Notes under the pieces: generated by a model | Seen by the model: only the letters and a program-made list of their open reading frames with translations | Told to the model about the DNA's origin: nothing | Database searches by the model: none | Made by a program: the position numbers and the translations under genes | Part shown: in pieces, positions 1 to 4,865 of the stretch | Layout of the letters: every line of letters begins with the position of its first letter | Numbering within the stretch: position 1 is the first letter of the stretch | NCBI GenBank assembly: GCA_030641485.1 | Contig: DAOWHJ010000112.1 | Location: forward strand, 1 to 6,575 | From: Pseudomonadota bacterium | GTDB taxonomy: Bacteria; Desulfobacterota; Anaeroferrophillalia; Anaeroferrophillales; Tharpellaceae | Length of the DNA stretch: 6,575 nucleotides | Direction of reading: 5' to 3'

Positions 1-1
1 A

Positions 2-121
2 GATCCCACAATTCGTTTGCTTCTGGAAAAGAATGGCGATCTTGATTTTTTGCAAAAATCGTGGGAGTATGACCTGAATAAATTTTGTGATAAACGATCT
101 CATGTGGTAATGTATACCTGA
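2..121 (+). CDS. 3' end of an unidentified gene (partial, 39 residues)
   Basis: An open frame enters from the left edge and stops with TGA at 119-121, giving 39 residues that begin DPTIRLLLEKNGDLDF and end SHVVMYT. The composition (mixed charged and hydrophobic residues, an amphipathic LLLEKN.. stretch, one Cys) is that of a soluble protein tail rather than a random frame. The other two forward frames are not better candidates: frame 1 stops within 15 codons. No family is recognisable from this fragment. No T-rich terminator hairpin follows, and the next gene begins 136 bp downstream. Confidence 0.5.
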   Translation, partial: DPTIRLLLEKNGDLDFLQKSWEYDLNKFCDKRSHVVMYT

Positions 122-134
122 CTTCGTGTTATTA

Positions 135-179
135 ATTGAATATTTACTTTATGAGTTGTTTTTGTTATTGATATTCAAT
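135..179. repeat. AT-rich 9-bp inverted repeat in the gap before the lipoprotein gene
   Basis: ATTGAATAT (135-143) and ATATTCAAT (171-179) are perfect inverted copies separated by 27 bases. The position, just after the stop of the upstream gene and about 80 bp before the lipoprotein start, would suit an operator or a weak transcript end. No T-run follows the right arm, and the arms are purely AT-rich apart from one G or C, so chance is a real possibility. Confidence 0.25.
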
Positions 180-257
180 AAGTATGCTTAAACTGGTGTT
201 GGTCGCCAATCCGTGTATATCCGAATAATCTTGAAAGTTTTTTAGGGGGATAAAACA

Positions 258-755
258 GTGAATAATAGATGTAGAATGGGGTTGATGTTGGGTTTGTTTC
301 TGATTGTCGGTTGTATTTTTTCAGGTTGTGCCGGTAATTGTGGGTATGAGAGCGGAGCACGTGTTACCCCGGCGTTTGTGGCTGCCGCAGGTGCAAAGAT
401 CTATGTTCATCCACCCAAGGATAGGACCCTTTCTGGTTGGATGGAGACCTATATCGATATGGAGCTTGAACATTTAGGTTTTACGATTGTTGAAGATCCA
501 CATGTTTGCGACCTTCTTGCTTATTACTCTTATTCCTATGATCATGAGCAGCCGAGATATATCCGGGATTTTATGATAGTATTTAAACCCTACCCTGGTG
601 ACGAGCCGGCTTTGGTCGCATCAGCTACCTGTTATCATCGCTGTTCCAGTTCATTTATCCAGGCTGGTGGTCAGGAAGTACATGAGGCCTTTACTGCGCT
701 GCGTGAAAAGTTCAACGCCTTGGCAAAGACTAGTCACAAGGACTCATGGGATTAG
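258..755 (+). CDS. Small predicted lipoprotein of unknown function
   Basis: This encodes 165 residues starting at GTG 258. The start is supported by a strong ribosome site (AGGGGGA, 244-250) seven bases upstream. The N-terminus is a lipoprotein signal: Arg4 and Arg6, a hydrophobic stretch at 7-22, and two possible lipoboxes, LIVGC (Cys19) and FSGC (Cys24). The mature part (about 140 residues) has no transmembrane segment and looks periplasmic or outer-membrane anchored. It has a short beta/alpha pattern: KIYVHPP, then an amphipathic helix (SGWMETYIDMELEHLG), FTIVEDPHVCDLLAYY, and a C-terminal helix. That order, a strand, a helix, then '..D...ADLL', is reminiscent of small lipoproteins such as the DUF4136 group, but no specific family can be assigned. 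Cys84, Cys125 and Cys129 could form a disulfide. It appears to be a single-gene unit, convergent with the ferredoxin gene. Confidence is high that it is a gene and low on function. Confidence 0.85.
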   Translation: MNNRCRMGLMLGLFLIVGCIFSGCAGNCGYESGARVTPAFVAAAGAKIYVHPPKDRTLSGWMETYIDMELEHLGFTIVEDPHVCDLLAYYSYSYDHEQPRYIRDFMIVFKPYPGDEPALVASATCYHRCSSSFIQAGGQEVHEAFTALREKFNALAKTSHKDSWD

Positions 756-810
756 GTGTGGCGATGAAACTGGACCGCAAAGATTAATTGAATTACTTTT
801 GACCTTGTTG

Positions 811-839
811 TGATTGGCAGTTAAGTTACAGCCAAATCA
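811..839. repeat. Small hairpin after the lipoprotein gene
   Basis: TGATTGGC (811-818) pairs with GCCAAATCA (831-839) apart from one bulged A; the loop is 12 bases. It lies 56 bp past the lipoprotein stop in a convergent intergenic region. No T-run follows, so it is not a textbook intrinsic terminator, but it may contribute to 3'-end formation or mRNA stability. Confidence 0.3.
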
Positions 840-865
840 GCGAACTTTGCTGTGCCCTCATAAAC

Positions 866-912
866 GGGGTCAAAGCTGGGGTGCTGACGCACCTTGTACC
901 AGCAATGACCCC
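866..912. repeat. Composite palindromic element (branched-stem hairpin) between convergent genes
   Basis: This is a 47-base stem-loop with three nested helices. GGGGTCA (866-872) pairs with TGACCCC (906-912), GCTGG (875-879) with CCAGC (899-903), and GGTGC (880-884) with GCACC (889-893), leaving a TGAC tetraloop at 885-888. AA faces AA at 873-874/904-905, and TTGTA (894-898) bulges on one side. This gives 17 Watson-Crick pairs, mostly G-C. It sits between the 3' ends of the lipoprotein and ferredoxin genes. No T-tract follows on either strand, so it resembles a REP-type palindromic repeat more than an intrinsic terminator. A bidirectional 3'-end or RNA-stabilising role is possible. Confidence 0.6.
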
Positions 913-969
913 AATCCCGGCAGTTTGTAGATGGCACCTGAATAGTTATAGCAAAACTAAAAACACAAT

Positions 970-1737
970 TTATGCGGTTAGAGACTCACCTTTAAGACTT
1001 AAAACAATCTCTTCAACTGGTGGAGTCTTACCAGCTCTATTAAGAGCACTCTTTACAGCAGTAGGCATGCCCGAACAGCAAGGGACCTCCATCGTTACTA
1101 TGGTTACGCTCTTTATTTCATTGGTTGTGAAAATTTCGGTAAAACGCTCTTCGTAGTCAGGTAGGTCATCAAATTTAGGGCAGCCCATCATGACCACCCG
1201 GTCAGCCAGAAGTTTCTGGTGTAGTGATGCGTAAGCAACGGCGGCGCAGTCGGCCAGAATTAAGATGTCGGCATTTTTCAGGAACGGAGCATGGGCCGGT
1301 ATCAGACGAATTTGTACCGGCCAGTGGCCGAGAGCTGAGCTCGCTGAAGATGCATTGTTTGTTGGTTTAGGGTCGGAACACGAACTTGTCAGGGTCTGCA
1401 TTTGCGTTGAAGGGCAACCGCAAGCTAGAGTTGACGGGGCTGTATCTGAACCCTCCTGATTGTTGCTGCATCCGCAACTCTCTTCTGGAGCACGATTTTT
1501 AAGATACACCTCTACCGCTTCAGGGTCAAAATCGTCAGCCACGCGCTCAATTATTGAGATTGCACCTTGGGGGCAGTCTCCGAGGCAGGCACCAAGACCG
1601 TCACAATACTTTTCCGCAACCACTTTCGCCTTGCCATTGATAACCTGAATAGCGCCCTCATCACAGGCGGGAACACATTGGCCACAGCCATCACACAACT
1701 CTTCATCGATATTGATAATCTTGCGTAAAATCTTCAT
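970..1737 (-). CDS. Ferredoxin-like protein with two 4Fe-4S motifs and a C-terminal Cys-containing domain
   Basis: This encodes 255 residues. The ATG at 1737 is chosen over an in-frame ATG at 1749 because GGAGGAA (1741-1747), the ribosome site, overlaps the upstream ATG and is spaced correctly for MKILRK. Residues 7-65 form a bacterial 2x[4Fe-4S] ferredoxin domain. The first motif is complete (Cys15, 18, 21, 25). The second reads CDGLGACLGDCP (Cys45, 51, 55), with Leu48 in place of the usual second Cys, so cluster II may be 3Fe-4S or have a non-Cys ligand. A low-complexity Cys/Ser/Thr-rich linker (about 82-135, with CGC motifs) follows. The C-terminal domain (about 136-255) has the family hallmarks ILADC, GCPKFDD and MEVPCC. 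In related genomes, members sit near hcp and FNR-type regulators, and some are called FrdX. It probably works as a soluble electron carrier or redox sensor; its partner is unknown. It lies 137 bp downstream of the HD gene on the same strand and is probably cotranscribed with it. Confidence 0.9.
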   Translation of the reverse strand: MKILRKIINIDEELCDGCGQCVPACDEGAIQVINGKAKVVAEKYCDGLGACLGDCPQGAISIIERVADDFDPEAVEVYLKNRAPEESCGCSNNQEGSDTAPSTLACGCPSTQMQTLTSSCSDPKPTNNASSASSALGHWPVQIRLIPAHAPFLKNADILILADCAAVAYASLHQKLLADRVVMMGCPKFDDLPDYEERFTEIFTTNEIKSVTIVTMEVPCCSGMPTAVKSALNRAGKTPPVEEIVLSLKGESLTA

Positions 1738-1820
1738 TATTTCCTCCATTTATTAAATATTCGGCTTACTTACCATAAAGCTAACGCAAATGGCGTGAAC
1801 ACCGCTTCGCTTCCCATTAC

Positions 1821-1847
1821 TGGGGACAGAATTGAATTCTGTCCCCA
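1821..1847. repeat. 27-bp near-perfect palindrome, REP-like
   Basis: Two perfect 13-base arms, TGGGGACAGAATT (1821-1833) and AATTCTGTCCCCA (1835-1847), flank a single G at 1834. As RNA it would fold into a tight GGGGACAG/CTGTCCCC stem. The same GGGGACAG..CTGTCCCC core is, from memory, a recurring intergenic palindrome in deltaproteobacteria, often near REP-associated tyrosine transposase genes; no such transposase is present here. It sits between the HD and ferredoxin genes, where it could attenuate or stabilise a shared transcript. No T-run follows on the minus strand. Confidence 0.7.
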
Positions 1848-1874
1848 CATCGAGACCGTTTGAAACCACTATAT

Positions 1875-2606
1875 TTATTTTATCAGAATACTTTTACCGG
1901 CTAGTTCACGGCCGCTGTTAGTTATGAAATTCATCTGTAGAGATTTGTCAAGTTCAGTTTTGGTTAACGGTGTTTCTTTGTTTGCAATCTGCAATTTATA
2001 GATATTTAAGGCATCTTGAACACAATTGAAATCAAGGTTTTCACCCTTACCGGGATGGTGAATATGATCCAGGATAGCTAGTACTTGTTCAGTCAGTTCC
2101 GCTTTGGCATTTAGTCCTTCCATGATCTTACGTCCTAGGCGGACGGCTTCATCTTCCAGTACTTTTAGTGATGGTGGTGTTTCACTTTTTTCTGCCAGTT
2201 TGGCGCCGATGTTATGGAGGTAGGAGGCACAGAGGACGATTGCCGGGTTAGCGCCCTCTTCCGGGGCAATTTTAGCGGCAAAGCGAGCAACTTTAGTTGC
2301 TTGACCGATATTCTTGAAATCTTTGTGGAAATGTAGTTTCATTTTGAGTGCAACCCGGTCTTTCAAGAGATCATCTCGGTTTGCAAGTAATTCCGGTGGC
2401 AGTTCACCCATACATTGCTCAGCATATTGGCAGTATGAGGCACAACCGAAGTCCATTTTGGGGTTGATAACCTGTTTGCCGCAGTTTTTGCATTTGCAGG
2501 TAGTTTGGTCTTTGAAAAATTCGATTTCGCTGCCGCACTCTGGGCATTTAGCATCAAAGATTGCATCATGTTTCCAGTAGCGGGAATCTTGTCCAGGGCA
2601 TCTCAT
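1875..2606 (-). CDS. Zinc-ribbon / HD-domain protein (putative phosphohydrolase with altered HD dyad)
   Basis: This encodes 243 residues. The start is well supported by AGGAGGT six bases before the ATG, and the opening MRCPGQDSRYW fits the family's usual N-terminus as I recall it. Residues 21-42 form a zinc ribbon (Cys21, 24 with Cys39, 42; Cys37 extra). A second Cys group follows (Cys55, 59, 65 in GCASYCQYAEQC) and may bind metal. Residues about 86-205 are an HD-type helical domain: His94 region, His131-Asn132, HIHH at 181-184 and Asp198 in VQDAL. HD enzymes use a His-Asp dyad for metal-dependent phosphate-ester hydrolysis. Here the dyad reads His-Asn (codons CAT AAC), so activity may be reduced or lost. 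No membrane segment is seen, so it is expected to be cytoplasmic. It is the first gene of the HD-ferredoxin unit and diverges from the Crp/Fnr gene. The substrate is unknown; nucleotides or a sensory role are options. Confidence 0.88.
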   Translation of the reverse strand: MRCPGQDSRYWKHDAIFDAKCPECGSEIEFFKDQTTCKCKNCGKQVINPKMDFGCASYCQYAEQCMGELPPELLANRDDLLKDRVALKMKLHFHKDFKNIGQATKVARFAAKIAPEEGANPAIVLCASYLHNIGAKLAEKSETPPSLKVLEDEAVRLGRKIMEGLNAKAELTEQVLAILDHIHHPGKGENLDFNCVQDALNIYKLQIANKETPLTKTELDKSLQMNFITNSGRELAGKSILIK

Positions 2607-2698
2607 GATTGTACCTCCTGACCCGGATGAACCGGAATTACAAAAAGTTGTTAAAAATTATTTATTCTGCAAGTGGTTAATGTGAATTGATTTAATCC

Positions 2699-2740
2699 TT
2701 TTTACGCTATTAAAAAAAGAATATCTTTGACTTAAGTCAA
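2699..2740 (-). promoter_or_regulatory. Putative class II FNR/HcpR-dependent promoter of the HD-ferredoxin unit
   Basis: On the minus strand, a -10-like TAAAAA (2699-2704, 4 of 6 to consensus) is centred about 32 bases downstream of the centre of the TTGACTTAAGTCAA palindrome. That puts the operator near -42, the spacing used when FNR-family proteins activate from the -35 region. There is no good -35 hexamer, as expected for an activator-dependent promoter. The leader would be about 90 bases. A competing -10, TAATAG (2707-2712), would put the site near -34. Confidence 0.4.
2727..2740. promoter_or_regulatory. FNR/HcpR-class operator, perfect 14-bp palindrome
   Basis: TTGACTTAAGTCAA is perfectly symmetric and fits TTGA-N6-TCAA, the spacing bound by FNR-family dimers. 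The adjacent regulator (2973-3680) has the E-xx-SR recognition helix that reads TTGA half-sites. The site lies in the divergent region, 121 bp before the HD gene and about 233 bp before the regulator ATG, so it could serve both. It is the only good match to this pattern noticed in the window. Confidence 0.65.
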
Positions 2741-2793
2741 CAAGCCTGAAATAAGTAAATGTTCAAATACGGTCAATTGAAATCTTGCTTTAG

Positions 2794-2859
2794 CCACAGA
2801 GAACACAGAGTTCACAGAGGAAAACCAACAGTTCTTTGTGAACTCTTTGTTCTCTGTGG
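2794..2859. repeat. 66-base stem-loop built from CACAGAG repeats
   Basis: The left arm holds three CACAGAG copies at 9-base spacing (2795, 2804, 2813). The right arm (2834-2859) is its reverse complement with one mismatch (C2806/T2847) and one G-T pair (2817/2836). This makes a 26-bp stem with a 14-base loop. Similar 'CCACAGAG..CACAGAG' hairpins are, from memory, dispersed intergenic repeats in many environmental proteobacteria. It lies between the FNR-type operator and the regulator gene, so a regulator transcript starting near the operator would carry it in its leader. There is no following T-run, which argues against a terminator. Confidence 0.75.
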
Positions 2860-2972
2860 TAATTAACCGTCTAAATTTACGACGCCATCAATTTATAGTT
2901 TTGCCAAATACTTTTAAAGCGAAGTCGAATATATACTGAAATAATGGTTTAAATTGTTGATGAAATTAAAGA

Positions 2973-3680
2973 ATGGTGAATATGGTAGTAGATAAAGATA
3001 GTCCTTTGGTCGAATGGCTTGGTGCAACTTCACTCTTTGCCGGGGTCGAGGGGGAGCATCTCTGGGGTTTGAGCGGGATTGCGATGGTGGTCAGTTGCAA
3101 GCGGCGAGCAAACATCTTTAGCGAGGGTGATCCGGGTAATGGTTTTTATCTGGTGAAAGAGGGCCGGGTAAAGGTGTTTATGCTCTCGCCAGATGGCAAA
3201 GAGCAGATTCTACATGTAATCGAGCCCGGCGAATCATTTGGTGAAGTAGCGGTCTTTGCCGGTCAAAGTTTTCCGGCTCATGCTGTTGCTTTGGAGAATT
3301 GTCGCCTGGTTTTTCTCCCAAGAGAAGATTTTGTGGCATTGGTTTCGGGAAATCCGGCCCTGGCTCTTAATTTGTTGGCGGCTCTTTCGCAACGATTACG
3401 TCAGTTTGCCAAGATGATTGACGCCCTCTCCTTGAAAGAGGTTCCGGGGCGCCTGGCGGCTCACCTGCTCTATTTAGGAGAAAAACAGGCGGCTGGAAAT
3501 CGTTTGCATCTGGAGTTATCAAAAACTCAGCTTGCCAGCTTGCTTGGTACGATTCCAGAAACTTTGTCAAGAATTTTGAGTAGGCTGCAAAGAGATGGGT
3601 TTATTTCAATCGAAGGGGCTGAAATCACAGTAATTGATCAGCAAAAACTGGCTGAGTTGGCTGAAATTGGTAAATTTTGA
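2973..3680 (+). CDS. Crp/Fnr-family transcriptional regulator, HcpR-like
   Basis: This encodes 235 residues. Residues about 13-125 are a cyclic-nucleotide-type beta-roll (IFSEGDPGNGFYLVKEGRVKV, then PGESFGEVAVFAG). A dimerisation helix follows at about 126-155 and a winged HTH at about 157-222, with helix-turn-helix LSKTQLASLLGTIPETLSRI. Recognition residues Glu196, Ser199 and Arg200 give the E-xx-SR pattern of FNR, predicting TTGA half-sites, and such a palindrome lies upstream at 2727-2740. It lacks the FNR N-terminal Cys cluster (the only Cys are 42 and 110), and the CRP phosphate-binding R-S/T-A reads PAHAVA. It is therefore unlikely to sense O2 through 4Fe-4S or to bind cAMP. Heme/NO sensing, as reported for HcpR, is a reasonable guess. 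The ribosome site is weak (TTAAAGA abutting the ATG); ATG 2982 is an alternative start. A lone -10-like TATACT lies at 2932-2937. The stop is 4 bp from the convergent mltD stop. Confidence 0.92.
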   Translation: MVNMVVDKDSPLVEWLGATSLFAGVEGEHLWGLSGIAMVVSCKRRANIFSEGDPGNGFYLVKEGRVKVFMLSPDGKEQILHVIEPGESFGEVAVFAGQSFPAHAVALENCRLVFLPREDFVALVSGNPALALNLLAALSQRLRQFAKMIDALSLKEVPGRLAAHLLYLGEKQAAGNRLHLELSKTQLASLLGTIPETLSRILSRLQRDGFISIEGAEITVIDQQKLAELAEIGKF

Positions 3681-3684
3681 TGGT

Positions 3685-4791
3685 TTACTGTTTTAGTCGA
3701 AGTTTTTGGCCGACCATGATCTTTGAACTTTTAAGCCGGTTGAGTTTTCGGAGTCTTTTCATTGAAATGTTGAAGCGGCGACTGATTGCTCCCAGAGTAT
3801 CTCCTTTTTTAACCAGATAGTGTGATCGCTGGGTTGAGAGTGGGGCCAGGCCTCTTAATGTACTGGTTGCTCTGTTTTTATAGCCCTCCGGCAGGCCAAG
3901 GTTGAACTTCCCTTTAGGTAGTCGTTTGTTTATTAGATGGGGGTTTAGCTTCCTTAGGCTATGGTAGGTTGAGCCGAGTTGTATGGCAAAGTCGACCAAT
4001 GAAAATTCATTTTTTAAATTAAGTGAAATATAGTCGGTCTTTAGCGGGGGGTAAAATTGGTCATCACTGATATTGTAGCCATATTCTGTAGGGTTAGTGA
4101 GGATTAGTTTGATTGCAGCCATGCGGTAGAGATAACGCTCGCTCTCTTCCGGCAGAGAGAGGGCAAAGTAGTTGTCTGTTTTCTGTCTTTTGATGGCATC
4201 TGAGACCCGTTTTTCACCACAATTGTAGGCGGCCAGCGCCAGGGGCCAGGAAGAAAATTTTTCTTTGAGAAATTTAAGGTATTTGAGAGCACACCGAGTT
4301 GCGGCAATGGGGTCGAGGCGTTCGTCGATGTCAGAGGTTATCCGTAATCCTAAACGGCGCCCGGTATGTCGCATGAATTGCCAGAGTCCTGCGGCCCCAG
4401 CCCGGGAGTGAATACCTTCAATCAGGGAACTTTCGGCAACTGCAAGAAATCGCAGATCATCTGGTAGATTAAGGGCCCTTATCTCTTGGCCGAAAAGGGG
4501 GAAATAGCGGGGGGTGCGTTTAAGCCACATTACAACCTGGGCTCGATTATGCACCGCAATTGTGAGTTCACGATCAAGCATTTCCCGGCAATGTCGTTCA
4601 TGTAGTGGGAGAGAGTGGCCGCAGAATGAGAGTGTTGTCGGTATGGAATGGATAGGAACTTGCGGAGATGGGGTTGTGCACGGTGACGGTTGAGGACTTT
4701 TGCTGCTGCTGGCAAAAATAGTCACTGGTGCCAGAATTAGGCAGAGGCCTAAAATAATCTGTTTGATTTTATTTCCTTTTTTGCAGTACAT
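3685..4791 (-). CDS. mltD: MltD-like lytic murein transglycosylase (SLT + LysM)
   Basis: This encodes 368 residues. It cleaves the MurNAc-GlcNAc bond of peptidoglycan with 1,6-anhydro product formation (family knowledge). The N-terminal signal is KKGNKIK followed by a hydrophobic run at about 11-27, with likely signal-peptidase I cleavage after IFA; no usable lipobox is seen, unlike lipoprotein relatives. A Pro/Ser-rich spacer follows at 28-60. The SLT (GH23-type) domain spans about 95-235: catalytic Glu120 in AVAESS, GLWQFM (135-140) and AAYNCGEKRV (187-196). A LysM-like middle region occurs at about 253-305, and a clear C-terminal LysM at 324-367 (YLVKKGDTLGAISRRFNIS) binds glycan. E. coli MltD is longer and has two LysM repeats. 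The ATG at 4791 has no good ribosome site, and the best promoter would give a nearly leaderless mRNA. It diverges from mtgA. Confidence 0.93.
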   Translation of the reverse strand: MYCKKGNKIKQIILGLCLILAPVTIFASSSKSPQPSPCTTPSPQVPIHSIPTTLSFCGHSLPLHERHCREMLDRELTIAVHNRAQVVMWLKRTPRYFPLFGQEIRALNLPDDLRFLAVAESSLIEGIHSRAGAAGLWQFMRHTGRRLGLRITSDIDERLDPIAATRCALKYLKFLKEKFSSWPLALAAYNCGEKRVSDAIKRQKTDNYFALSLPEESERYLYRMAAIKLILTNPTEYGYNISDDQFYPPLKTDYISLNLKNEFSLVDFAIQLGSTYHSLRKLNPHLINKRLPKGKFNLGLPEGYKNRATSTLRGLAPLSTQRSHYLVKKGDTLGAISRRFNISMKRLRKLNRLKSSKIMVGQKLRLKQ

Positions 4792-4857
4792 AGACGTGGT
4801 TTGTAACGTTTTTTTGGTTAAACGTCAACTGACAAAATCTACCTATTGGTACGTCTA
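4791..4857. promoter_or_regulatory. 7-bp inverted repeat framing the divergent mltD/mtgA control region
   Basis: TAGACGT (4791-4797) and ACGTCTA (4851-4857) are exact inverted copies 53 bases apart. The left arm touches the mltD start codon and predicted transcript start, and the right arm abuts the mtgA ribosome site (AGGG 4857-4860). Two further ACGT cores lie between them (4806-4809 and 4822-4825). A shared operator is possible; short arms mean chance cannot be excluded. Confidence 0.3.
4800..4828 (-). promoter_or_regulatory. Putative sigma-70 promoter of mltD
   Basis: Read on the minus strand, TTGACG (4823-4828, 5 of 6) and TACAAA (4800-4805, 4 of 6) are separated by 17 bases. Transcription would begin near 4793, about two bases before the annotated ATG. 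This implies a leaderless or nearly leaderless message, in keeping with the missing ribosome site. Confidence 0.45.
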
Positions 4858-4865
4858 GGGTATAA

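Noticed and set aside
168..178. TTGATATTCAA as a second FNR-type site upstream of the lipoprotein gene
   Set aside because: The half-sites are separated by three bases instead of six, so an FNR-family dimer would not fit; it is also part of a generally AT-rich inverted repeat.
866..912. Bidirectional intrinsic terminator for the convergent genes
   Set aside because: The stem is strong, but there is no T-tract after it on either strand; kept as a structured repeat instead.
881..1156. 91-codon plus-strand open frame
   Set aside because: It overlaps the well-supported ferredoxin gene on the other strand, begins inside the composite hairpin, and its translation has no recognisable features.
2795..2819. 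CACAGAG units as a short CRISPR-like array
   Set aside because: Seven-base units at 9-base spacing leave no spacers, and the tract is one arm of a hairpin.
2901..2937. TTGCCA plus TATACT as a regulator-gene promoter
   Set aside because: The two hexamers are 25 bases apart, too far for sigma-70; only the lone -10-like TATACT is mentioned in the gene entry.
2957..2970. TTGATGAAATTAAA just before the regulator ATG as an autoregulatory site
   Set aside because: Only the left half matches; the right half differs from TCAA, and such AT-rich matches are expected by chance.
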